From Russula earlei (lineage: Eukaryota; Basidiomycota; Agaricomycetes; Russulales; Russulaceae), in assembly GCA_025769875.1 (NCBI GenBank), contig JAGFNK010000659.1:1-27296 (forward strand): a stretch of 27,296 nucleotides of DNA. Reading direction: 5' to 3'. Of the stretch, positions 18,326 to 27,242 are shown piece after piece (within the stretch, counting starts at the first letter, position 1; each line of letters opens with the position of its first letter). A program made the position numbers and the translations under genes. The notes beneath the pieces are model-generated. The model did no database searches and had not been told where the DNA came from. It saw nothing but the letters and a program-made list of their open reading frames with translations.

Positions 18326-19932
18326 CTCGGCCGTTGTGTGTGCAGTGATAAAAGTGAATGGGATATTCATAGCATTCAGTCTTCTAATGTACACTTGCAA
18401 CACACTATTCTTCCTAAGCCAGGCTGTCGACTTAGGTGTTCCTAAAAACCCTGTTCCATCAGTTCTTCCAATAAGTCCTCCTTCTGTTTGGTGGACATCT
18501 TCTTTATGGATGCAGAGGAGGAGCTCTTGTTGTAGGTAGGAGGGGGAGATGTAGATCATTGATGGCAGGTATGTCTCTGACTGGTTGGTTGGAAATTTGT
18601 CATACCAGCCAGGTGATTAGTCCAGCTTTATAGGCTTCGACTGCTCCTGGTGAATTCTGATCCCATTCTGCTTTACTGAGCAGAATAAGGAACCTGCTGG
18701 TGTAATCATCCAGTGATGCTGCTTTAGACATGGACAATTGCTGTAACTCCATGAAAGCATCTTTGGGTTCTGTGGTGTCTTTGAATTCTCTGAAGAAGTC
18801 ATCCACAAAGTCAGTCCAAAAGAGCATGTCATTGGATCCAGCTGTACTGGTGCATAGGGCAATGGCGGGTCCCCATTTCTTTTTGCTTCTACCAGGTTCA
18901 TTTGGTTGACCACTCAATCATGCACTTTCTCTCCTTTGATGTAGGTGAGAGCCAAGGCTAATCGCTTCATTGGAATAGTCATGGTTGGGTTGTCACCATT
19001 AAGCAGATTCCATAGATTGAGATCTTGGACAAAGTACTTCATCTTCTTTCTGTCTCCTTTTAAGACTTCAGGAGGGTCTCCTTTCAGAGATCCATTGCCT
19101 CCATGGGGGCCTGGTGCCAGTTGGGGCACCAGGTTCGCTCCTGGTCCTCCAGGAGGTGCTGCAGGTGGTCCTCCTCCTGGATGGCCTCCTCCTGGTGGGT
19201 CTCCTCTGGGGGATGGTGGGCCTGCAGGTCCAAAGGGGACTCCTCCACCTCCAGGTGGTCCTCCTGCACCAGGTGGACTGCCTCCAGGGCTTACTACAAT
19301 GGTAGGCCCTGTTCGTCCACCTGCTGTCTGGGTGGCAATAGTGGCTGTCTGTGTCACTGCAATGATAGCCATTTCAATTGATTCTTCTGGTTCCTCAACT
19401 ATTGTTGGTTCAATAGGTGAGACATGTACTGTCTGCTCCAATCTTTCAGCTAGCTCCAATACTTCTGGTGCTTCTGTTTTCTGGTCTGTAGTTGGAGGGT
19501 CCAACTTTTCTGTTTCTCCACTTGATGACTTTTGTATCAATGGAGCTGGGTCGTCTACTACTGGGCTTCTGGGTTCCCAATGAGTAGTATAAGGATCTGT
19601 CTTGATTCCTAGACCTAGAATCTTATGTTTTTCAATGTCTTTGTCCTCTTCTGTATAGGGATGTCCTTTGTGGTAATCAACAAAGTACCACTGATCATTG
19701 ATGTATTCGCAAGGAAGGTAGCTTCCTTTGTATTGGACCTCGTATCTGTTAGGTCCTTCCTGGTCTGCCCAACACCAGATGGCAGTCCCTTTGATTCCTG
19801 AGGGTAGATTGTCCCTCTCTCTAGCTTTGAACCAACCGAACTTGGTTCCTTGCTTCAATTTCTGGTTGAACTTTATGCATATGCTATGTTCACCTTCAAT
19901 CTCCAGTTTGTCCACTTGCCACTGCCTTTCCT
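18326..19932 (-). pseudogene. Ty3/gypsy Gag-protease, copy B (inverted, truncated)
   Basis: Minus-strand relative of 7444-9470. Gag reads well from about 19915 to 18914 (N-terminal block, Gly/Pro tract, start of the Gag core). It then meets a TGA where copy A has TGG (HEW to HD-stop) and a 1-bp deletion near 18836. A 418-bp segment, including the CCHC zinc knuckle, is missing at 18555 compared with copy A, between ATGATC repeats. The slippery site (AAAACCC on plus, 18445-18451) and gag stop remain. The protease frame stops at TTAE, just before the catalytic DSGA, where X' begins. It cannot encode an active product. Confidence 0.9.
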
Positions 19933-19957
19933 AGGGAGTTGGGACTTGTGTGCCTGC

Positions 19958-20181
19958 CTACCACTGTCTATGCCAATGACAGTAGGGGTCTTTACAGAAG
20001 TATGCATGTGTCCAACCATGCTGCTTGTTGAGAGCCATGTAGTACACCTTCTTCTTGTTGTGGAGAGGTCTGTATAGATTCTCTCCCTTGACTACTTCAG
20101 CATAGGTTGCTGACTGTATGATGACTAGATCCTAGTCCTAAGGCTTCCTGCCTAATTCTGGTTCACTTTTACAGCGATGTC
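19958..20181 (-). other. Gypsy copy B leader with conserved short open frame
   Basis: Counterpart of 7193-7416. The frame 20104-19958 has the same length as in copy A and keeps YFCKDPYCHWHRQW before a TAG stop. Preservation in two decayed copies suggests it was coding in the ancestor, but the start is unknown. Confidence 0.45.
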
Positions 20182-20671
20182 TGTGATAGAAGCTTGACTT
20201 ATGTTAAGGCTCCAAAGTGCCTTAAATAAGATCAATGGTCTTGTCTATGAACACATCCTACCAATGCAGATATGCTTGAGTCAAGCAAGTATTCATGGAG
20301 GGGAAGGAGTGTTAGATCCTTCTGGAGTATGGCAAAAAGATGAGAGGGGCTCTGCAGATGGAGTAGGAGTCAACTGTTTGGGATTGGCAAACTAAGTCAA
20401 GCTTAAGGCTCAACTGCTATGAACTGGGGGCTTTATATAGCCTTCAGGGATAAGGTTCATGCTACTGTAGTACTGGTTGGTGCTATAGAAGCAAAGGCGG
20501 CTCATCAAAGCAATAGTTGCTTCTATGTAAACAATCTCAGTGCTGGAAGCATTAAGTGCTTCCCTAGTAGCAATCTCAGTGTCATAAGTACTTTCCTAAT
20601 CAGGAAGTGATGTACATGGCAGTACAGGAACATCTGGGACAGAAGCAATGCTATTCATTGCTTCTTTAACA
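20182..20671 (-). mobile_element. Ty3/gypsy copy B, 5' LTR
   Basis: 490-bp counterpart of 6697-7192, from TGTTAAAG (20671) to TATCACA (20182) on the minus strand, with TATATAAAG near 20435-20443. Where copy A has CG this copy often has TG or CA. It directly abuts the 3' untranslated end of the Tc1 element. Confidence 0.65.
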
Positions 20672-22092
20672 CATCTTCAGAAAGATATGATCAATGCGTT
20701 CCAAATGCAACATCAAGGAACATAAACAGTCAATATCTGATGCATGCATGATGCAAACAATGCAGTCCATGGTTCAAGTGTCCTGGCATCTTCCAGACCC
20801 CAAACCACTTGGTAACAGGCCTCCCATTCCAGCTGTGTGTGCTCCCAAAGCTCATTGATTCCCTTAGGGGGTGTTGGATAAGCTGCAAGCTTCTTTTTGA
20901 GATGAGCCCAAAGATGCCCAATAGGATTGAGGTCTGGGGATTGAGCTGGCCAGTCCATGACCTGAATTCTGTGGTCTTGGAACCAAGATGTGGCAAGCCT
21001 GCTCTTGTGGATAGAGGCATTGTCCTGTTGAGAGAGGGTATCTTTGCATCTCTTCTTGAAATACTTGATAGATGCAAGTAGTTCATCCTCCAAAATGCTG
21101 CAATAAAGTTCAGCATCCATCCTTCCATCAATCTTTGCTGCATGCCCAACTCCTTCCCAAGACATGCAGCCCCACAACATTAAGGAACCTCCTCCATGTT
21201 TGACTGCTAGCTGAACAAGGCATTCAGAAAGGTGCGCTCCTCTCCCATTTCTTGCCATCTGATCCCATATGATTGATTTTGGTCTCATCTGACCAAATTA
21301 CCCTCTTCTAGTCCTCCGCAGTCCAGTATAGGTACTTTTCTGCAAAGTCCTTTCTGGCCCTATAGTGACTTGGTTTAAGGTAAGACCTCTTCTTCCTTGT
21401 AACTGCCTTCAAGTCTGCCTTGTTAAGGTAGTTTCAAATGGTCTGATTGGAGATAGTGGACTCTTTGATGACCTCGAACCTTCTAGCAACCTGAGGAGCA
21501 GTATCTGCTTCTCCAGAGCTAAGAAGGCATGTGGCAAAGCAGATGTCAAGGTTAGAGAGCTTGGAAGGACGACCTCCAGAGGACTTTGGAAGGTCCAGAA
21601 GGTATTTCTGGCAAATGTTGGTGATTGAACCAATGCTTCTGTGTGCTGCCTTGGCAATGTTACAAACTGAATGGTTGGCCTGGAGAAGGGAGATGATGTA
21701 GTTGACTTCATGAGGAAGAAGAGACTTCATGATGTTGTTGGTGAAGAAGAAGCAGCTGTTTTGGCTTATTTGCACATGGTTTGAGTTTATTATAGGTCAC
21801 ATGACCTCCATGTTCAATTTTAGCCCTCTGGGGAAAGAATATGAATCTCAATCTGAGAAATATTGAATTCACTAACCAAGGCCAAAAAACTGTTTCAAAT
21901 GGGTACACCAGCAAACATACCTTATATCTTCCTAAATAATTATGCTTATGCTGTATAAAGTATACCATTACAAAGCTATGATGTAGAGCTTAAAAACAAA
22001 CCTAGTTACATATTATTAACTGTAGTGGTTCTCTAGATATGGTTAATACAATGAAAATGTACAAAACATTTGAACGGTTTTTTGGGTCACTG
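20672..22092 (-). mobile_element. Tc1/mariner element, 3' end replaced by gypsy LTR
   Basis: A Tc1-like transposon on the minus strand. Its 5' end is CAGTGACCCAAAAAACCGTT (starting at 22092), preceded by the TA target (22093-22094). The transposase gene runs from about 21730 to 20713. The 3' terminal inverted repeat is missing because the gypsy copy B LTR starts at 20671. A second 5' fragment of this family is at 26054-26378 with the same terminal sequence. Confidence 0.88.
20713..21730 (-). pseudogene. Tc1-like DD34E transposase, inactive
   Basis: A cut-and-paste transposase that would bind the terminal repeats and insert at TA. From the ATG at about 21730: a paired-type HTH (PHEVNYIISLLQANHSVCNIAKAA), GGRPSKLS GRPR-like hook, a second HTH ending RKKRSYLKPSHY, then the catalytic core. 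First Asp: VIWSDETKIN (near 21305). Second Asp: QQDNASIHKSR (near 21015). After exactly 34 residues the expected Glu of DLNPIEHLW is Gly (DLNPIGHLW; codon at 20917-20919), so the third catalytic residue is lost. There are also a TGA near 21432 (Arg expected), a TAG near 21318 (Trp expected) and a frameshift near 21280. The C-terminal stop at 20713 matches that of the copy A tail. Confidence 0.9.
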
Positions 22093-22094
22093 TA

Positions 22095-22240
22095 TCACCA
22101 GCCACTGCCACTTCCTCAATGTCTCCCATTGCCACCTCAGTAGTCTCATCGCCAGCCATCTCTGTTGTCACCATACATGTTTCCACCTATCGCAGCTCCA
22201 TCCCATGCCGCCATCTCTGTCTGGCCAGCCACTGTCTCAG
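22095..22240 (+). pseudogene. Ala/Thr/Ser/Val-rich coding-like sequence, 5' part
   Basis: Degenerate GCC-ACT-type triplets give low-complexity peptides (SPATATSSMSPIATSVVSS) on the plus strand, with a one-base shift part-way. Jumping over the solo LTR, it joins the frame at 23112. It could be part of a low-complexity host or transposon protein, or just a pyrimidine-rich simple repeat. Not recognised. Confidence 0.3.
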
Positions 22241-23106
22241 TGTCATGGTAACTAGCCATGTCAGTTCACAAGCATAAAGACAAGTCAATAGTAGAGATGC
22301 ATTCAAGAAACAGGCCGGTTCCTGTGTATAAGAGTAAAGATCCCTGCAGCGGTCAAAGTGTTTTATGCTAAACAGGTTATGGCCAATAGACCCTTCCTAG
22401 TACAAATCAGTTCGTTGAGAAGCTAGGGTAAGTTTGTAATGGGATAGACTAGGGCTGGTTTTACTAGCTATATGCGTTCAAGTCCGTCGGGGACCTTGAA
22501 CAACGCAGAGAGAGTAGAGGAAGGTAGGTCTTAAAGGAGGAGAGCTCTTCTCAGGGGAGTGAAGAGAGACTCTTAGGGAAGGAAGGGAAAGGCGAAGAGT
22601 AGATGGTGGATGGTGTGTGAAGAGTTGATGAAATGGAGAGGTGGATGTGGTTTGAGGATTAAGAGCAAAGTGGGTTGTAGGAGAATATGTTTGGACAAGA
22701 GTAGGTTGGATTCTACAAGAGACCAAGCTTAGGGCTTTGGTCACAAAGTACTGAGCTTATATATACAGGAGAAGCGCAGCAATAGCTGCACTTTGACTGT
22801 GCTACTAGTATAGTAGGAGTCATAAGAATGAGGCCACGAATGAGTCAGAACCAAGTGACTGTGCTGCACAGTAAATGCGCAGCATTGCACAGTCGAAACT
22901 AAGAAGTAAATATAAATGGAAAGAGAACCAAACAAAGGAAAAGTAACAGCAATCCAGTGTTACCTGGACGTGTATGGATCACATGATAACACAGAAAGGA
23001 TCACAAGATGTAAGAGATCACAAGACCAGTAAGTAAAAGGACGTACGAAAGCAAGCAGTCCATAGCGAAAGGTAAGAAGTAAATGTAAAAGGAAAATGGT
23101 GTAACA
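22241..23106 (-). mobile_element. Solo LTR, family S (copy 2)
   Basis: 866 bp from TGTCATGG to GTGTAACA, with a perfect CTCAG duplication (22236-22240 and 23107-23111). It is closely similar to 2811-3691 along its whole length; copy 1 additionally carries a short tandem duplication of GTAGGAGTCATAA. TATA (22765-22756) and imperfect hairpin (22742-22721) read on the minus strand. Confidence 0.9.
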
Positions 23107-23111
23107 CTCAG

Positions 23112-23908
23112 TGTTGTCCACTCCCATGCTCTCTTCACCAGTCTCCACATCACCCACTCCCACCATCACATCTATGCCCACCACCTCTTTGTCTCCCATC
23201 TCCATTCCAGTCTTGTCCTCTGCCGCTTCAGCTTCAGCTTCCTCAGTCATGTCCACCATATTGCCAGCACAGTCAGCCATTGCCACCATGCCCTCAGCCT
23301 CATCCACTGCCATTCTGGGCCTAGTCCCAGCCACTGCTCTGCTTCCTGACCACGCTGCTCTCACACTTCCATCTCTAGCCATTATGCCACCTCACACCAC
23401 CAAGAAAGAACACACAGATAACCAGAAAATGAAGAGCATGCACACTGCCACCTCAGAGAAGCAGATGCCACAATGCCGTCCTGCAGAATAATCAGACCCC
23501 ACCACCACAACATGGCCACAGGAGATGCCACCAATGCAAGCACCACACCACACCTCACCTCCCCTTCCATTGCATCCACATGTGCTGCCACCACCTGCAG
23601 TGGTGAAGACCTCGTCACCATGCCCGCAAGACAACAGCATGAGCAATGCACAAGTCACACCCCCACACCCATGCCTTTCCACACCTCCACCCTCGCTCAC
23701 CACTGCCCTTGCTCTTGCCACCACCATCGCCTCTGTATTGACAGCAGCAGCAACAGCACCAATACAGCCAATGCTTGGCAACACCACAAGGTGCAACAAC
23801 ACATTTGACACACCACAAGCACACCACACCCCCTGCTTTGCCACACCATGCCCACATTCAACACACAATGACACCTCAGCACCTGCCATCCCCCTTCTGC
23901 AATGAGAT
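23112..23908 (+). pseudogene. Ser/Thr/Pro/Ala-rich low-complexity frame, 3' part
   Basis: One frame is open from 23111 to the TGA after 23905 except for a single TAA at 23489-23491 (CAA expected by one C-to-T change). The peptide is Ser/Thr/Pro/Ala-rich, with a more ordinary stretch TKKEHTDNQKMKSMHTATS in the middle. The opposite strand is open too, as expected from this composition. No family is recognised and coding status is uncertain. Confidence 0.3.
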
Positions 23909-24412
23909 GACAAGACCACATGCACAAGGCTGAAGCTCAGTCAAGAAGGTTTGACTGGGGATGCTCAAAATTTCAACCCCCTGGGAGGTGTAAGGTCTGA
24001 AACCCTGATAGCAATGCATCTTTTCCTAGGTGCACAATTTTCATGCATTGAGATGTGCATTTTTTTTTTGTGTGCAGCATAGACAATCTTTATGCTCCCT
24101 TGTGTTTCAATCTCCTATTTTCCTTTGTACTCCCCTGTATTCTGTACTTAATCTCTCTACTTACCCTCTGGAATGACAAGCAAGCTTTGGTGTCCCCTTC
24201 TCTGACTGGCTTGAGAACTCCTCTTTGTGCCTGTGTCCAACTTCTCATGGGGGCTCTCTCTCTACTTGGGTACTCACTAGGTACAGGGTCAGGTAACCAG
24301 CCTTACAATCTCACACACATGTTCCCAGTCATGCTTTACTTATGACAAGTTATGACCATAATCCTCAAACCCATGAAATCTTGACAGAAATCCCAGGCAC
24401 ACCAGGCACACC
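23909..24412. other. Unassigned spacer
   Basis: No gene or recognisable element. It holds a T10 tract near 24061, CT-rich stretches, and a short direct repeat ACCAGGCAC just before the next LTR. Confidence 0.4.
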
Positions 24413-25376
24413 TGTCAAGACTCACTGTTGAACAATCCAGTTCAAGAGCAAGGGGTTAGTTCAAAGATGAGTCGATAGACGTCCAAGATGGCATGGGCAA
24501 GTAGTAAAGTCCAGAGCAGTAACAAATACCAAATGGGTATAGTTACTGGTAAAGTCAAGCAGGTATGCAGGGAAGAAGCCAGGGTGGTCACAAGGGGACA
24601 GTCCTTAAAGGAGTATCCCAGGGATAGAGAGTGCCATAAACAAATGGACAGTCTGAAGACTGTCCGCTACTTTATTGAGTGCTTATATACTACAAGAGAA
24701 CTGCTAAATAGGGAACAAGTCATAACCTTGTTATCAAGCACAATAGATGGATGAGTAAGAAGTCAGAGTATGCTTACTGAGCATGCTCGGTCATGCTCAG
24801 TAAGCTGCTGAGTAAGAGGGCTCCTCATGATGAGTTAGAGCCTCTACTGTCCACGTGTTCACTGCTCTAGTACATGTGCAAAGCACCTGATTCATTTGCT
24901 GTTAGTTAGTTTAGGGCCGGTCATTTGGGGACTTGTAGTTTGGTTCGAGGAATAGAGTTGTCTATAAGGCCCCTTATATAGTTCTATTAGTGTCCTTAGA
25001 GTCGACCCTAATACTTCTATTAAGGTCCTTAGTATTGCTTTATAGTTTGTTCTAAGGTTATTAGAGTCAGTCTAATAACATGTTGTAGGGTCTTTAGTAT
25101 TGTGTTAGTGCCTATTGTAGGGCACTTAGAGTCATCCTAAATGGTCCTTAGGGAGGTTATAATACTGTCCTTTATTGCTAAAAGGGTTGCCATTAAGTGG
25201 GGCTTGCTGTATGTCGATTGTGCCGAGAATCGCTCGCGCGACAATGCGCGCACAATATTGTGGACACCTCTACTCACCCCTTTTGTCCGTGTGAACAGGG
25301 TGACACCATAGGGACTGGGTTTCCTCTTATAAGGAAGGGTCCTTCAAGGGCCCTCTCCAGAGAATGGTTCATGACA
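24413..25376 (-). mobile_element. Solo LTR, X-related family (about 964 bp)
   Basis: Inferred from TGTCAAGA to TTCATGACA with a 4-bp duplication CACC (24409-24412, 25377-25380); a 5-bp one would need a one-base loss. On the minus strand there is TATATAAG (24689-24682), then after 16 nt a perfect hairpin GGACAGTC-TTCA-GACTGTCC (24665-24646), closely like the X LTRs. The stretch 24900-25190 contains many degenerate 'AGGNCCTTAGTATT/CTTAGAGTC' phrases, an internal repeat array in U3. Confidence 0.7.
24900..25190. repeat. Degenerate internal repeats in solo LTR
   Basis: The phrases TCCTTAGAGTCGACCCTAAT, AGGTCCTTAGTATTG, AGGTTATTAGAGTCAGTCTA, GGGTCTTTAGTATTG and GCACTTAGAGTCATCCTAA alternate at about 30-45 bp steps. 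This looks like an expanded degenerate tandem array inside the U3 part of the LTR. Confidence 0.5.
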
Positions 25377-25380
25377 CACC

Positions 25381-25398
25381 AGTCTTGACCAGTCTTGA
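25381..25398. repeat. CTTGACCAGT minisatellite (left part)
   Basis: Tandem copies of the 10-bp unit CTTGACCAGT. LTR4 is inserted in the array, which continues at 25889-25908. Removing the LTR and one target duplication rejoins the repeat in phase. Confidence 0.75.
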
Positions 25399-25888
25399 TG
25401 TCACAAGTACCAGTACTTCAGACTGGACCGGCAACCAGACAAGCCTACCTGGACAAGCCTCACATTTCTGCGCATTTTCATGACTCACTTTGCCTCGCAT
25501 GTACCATCTGTTTCCAGCATGTTCTAGTACAATCACCTCACTTCTGCCTCATGCATCCTATTTGATATAGTAGTACTTGTCTATATAAACTTGTCAGTCG
25601 AAAGGAACAAGCCTTAAGCTTGTTCTCCTGTGAAATATCACTGGTTTCAGCTTCAGGACTGTAGGCTTGCAGGGAATCAAGCAAATGCCCCAAAAGAGCC
25701 CTCATTTCTCTAAGTCTTCTAATGCGAAGGCCTATCACTTGAAATTCCTCTCCACAGTACACAATTGCCTTGGCATTGTCATCACCAAGATCCCTGACTT
25801 TCACGAGAATCTTCATTCTCGCTCGACTCTGAGCGCACGTCTCATGCATGAAACGATTTGTCAGCAACACCACCCCCAGTCGGTGACA
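25399..25888 (+). mobile_element. Solo LTR, family T (copy 1)
   Basis: 490 bp, TGTCACAAG to CGGTGACA, with a perfect CTTGA duplication (25394-25398, 25889-25893). TATATAAA at 25582-25589 is followed after about 16 nt by a perfect hairpin GAACAAGC-CTTAA-GCTTGTTC (25605-25625). The open frame on its minus strand is not a gene. Confidence 0.9.
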
Positions 25889-26053
25889 CTTGACCAGTCT
25901 TGACCAGTTTTTATCAGTCTCGAAAGTTGATGTGACTGTGACTGGACATTCTACAATCCAGTTTGACCTTGACTGAAAGTTCACTCATGATCAGTCAGGT
26001 CAGGTTCAGTCAAGCAGTTTTTTGCAGTCAATGTGACCTGACCTGAAAGCACT
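25889..26053. repeat. CTTGACCAGT array (right part) and GTCA-rich spacer
   Basis: About two more CTTGACCAGT units are followed by sequence dense in GACTG/CAGTC phrases. An 11-bp perfect inverted repeat, TCAGGTCAGGT (25995-26005) and ACCTGACCTGA (26036-26046), could form a stem with a 30-nt loop. No gene. Confidence 0.55.
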
Positions 26054-26378
26054 AGATGTAGTTGACTTCATGAGGAAGAAGAGACTTCATGATGTTGTTG
26101 GTGAAGAAGAAGCAGCTGTTTTACTATATTTGCACATGATTTGAGTTTATTATAGGTCACATGACCTCCATGTTCAATTTCAGCCCTCTGGGACAAGAAT
26201 ATGAATCTTAATCTGAGAGATAATGAATTCACTATCCAAGGCCAAAAAACTGTTCAAATGGGTACACCAGCAAACATTACAACAAACCCAGTTACATATT
26301 ATTAGCTGCAGTGGTTCTCTGGATATAGTTAATACAATGAAAATGTACACAACATTTGAACAGTTTTTTGGGTCACTG
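26054..26378 (-). mobile_element. 5'-end fragment of the Tc1-like element
   Basis: Matches 21690-22092: the first codons of the transposase, the 5' untranslated region and the terminal CAGTGACCCAAAAAACTGTT, next to TA (26379-26380). It lacks about 90 bp present in the other copy near 21930-22005. The rest of the element is absent. Confidence 0.85.
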
Positions 26379-26381
26379 TAG

Positions 26382-26480
26382 TTGGATTGAAATGGGTCTT
26401 TCACATCAAATGCAAGGCACATGGATCAATTGACAAGTACAAGGCACAACTTGTAGTGCAAGGTTTTTCACAAATTTGGT
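26382..26480 (+). pseudogene. Ty1/copia RT fragment
   Basis: The plus strand reads VGLKWVFHIKCKAHGSIDK followed by YKAQLVVQGFSQ, matching the copia RT entry motif (KWVFKIKxxxDGxIxRYKARLVAxGFxQ). It is immediately adjacent to the Tc1 terminal TA, so the Tc1 element landed in an older copia element. The frame is lost after about 26480. It differs from the copia element at 10222-14869. Confidence 0.7.
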
Positions 26481-26536
26481 CAATTATTTCAATACAGTAC
26501 CATGTCTTTCAGTCTGAGTCTTGGTGATATGACTTA

Positions 26537-27038
26537 TGTCACTGACTGGGGGGGGGGGTGTCACTGACAAATCTGTTCACATGCAAGACAAGCACTGGGA
26601 ATTCAAGCAAGACAACAAGTTCTCACAAGGTCAGGGATCTCAGTGACAACACAGCAAAAGCTAGTGTGTACTGTGGAATGGGGAAGCTATTGATAAGTCT
26701 TCATGTCCAGAAGACTTAGCAATACAGAGCTTTTCAGACAGGGAGCTAGAGAGCTCAGAGAGGGACAGTTCCAGAGGTGTTCAATCAGTATATTCACAGG
26801 AGAACAAGCCTAAGGCTTGTTCCCTTCAAATGGAACAGTTTATATTTTGCTAGATACCATATCAAATAGTACCTGCAGGTAACAGTGAGTCATTTGTGAG
26901 GCAATCAGGGGACACATGAGGAACAGTCATGGTAAGCATGAGTTCAGTAGTGAGTCATAGAACACAAGTCAAATGCAAGGCATGTCTGGGTAGGCTATCC
27001 CCATTGCCAGTCCAGTCCAAGGTACTGGTTCTGTGACA
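26537..27038 (-). mobile_element. Solo LTR, family T (copy 2), reversed
   Basis: 502 bp, TGTCACTGACTGG to TTCTGTGACA, with a perfect ACTTA duplication (26532-26536, 27039-27043). It is a diverged reverse-oriented relative of 25399-25888, with TATAAA on the minus strand near 26843-26838 and a perfect hairpin GAACAAGCC-TTA-GGCTTGTTC (26822-26802). It contains a run of 11 G (26548-26558) where the other copy has 5. Confidence 0.88.
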
Positions 27039-27043
27039 ACTTA

Positions 27044-27242
27044 TCACACTGGAGTTCCTCATTGTACCATACAATGCTTCCTTCCACTCCTTCCAAGTGG
27101 GGTATTGCAAGCATGGCATTAAGGCAGCACATGTGTCACCAATGTGTGGGTGCACCTCTTTGTGCAAATTTTGTATGTGCAGCTCTAGTGCAAATGGGGC
27201 TGCAAGCACCCAGATGTTGAGCTCAACTCTGAGTTTGACACT
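27044..27242 (-). pseudogene. Coding-like remnant of unknown family
   Basis: The minus strand is open for about 65 codons with non-repetitive protein-like composition, including LELHIQNLHKEVHPHIGDT and YPTWKEWKEALYGTM. No ATG is evident and the downstream side is cut by the LTR at 27038. I do not recognise the family. It may be transposon-derived. Confidence 0.3.

Noticed and set aside
22960..23382. 140-residue acidic minus-strand frame
   Set aside because: It crosses the solo LTR end and its target duplication and is the complement of the low-complexity plus-strand frame.
23392..23925. 177-residue Cys/Gly/Val-rich frame on the minus strand
   Set aside because: It is the complement of a CCA/CAC-rich low-complexity stretch, where stop codons are rare on either strand.
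24900..25190. CRISPR-like array
   Set aside because: The phrases are degenerate, without constant spacers or repeats, and lie inside a eukaryotic LTR.
25538..25984. 148-residue minus-strand frame
   Set aside because: Most of it lies inside the solo LTR 25399-25888, which has matching ends and a target duplication; it continues into the flanking minisatellite.
26548..26558. Run of 11 G as a regulatory or quadruplex element
   Set aside because: It corresponds to a 5-G run in the other T-family LTR and is most simply slippage; a single run does not make an intramolecular quadruplex motif.
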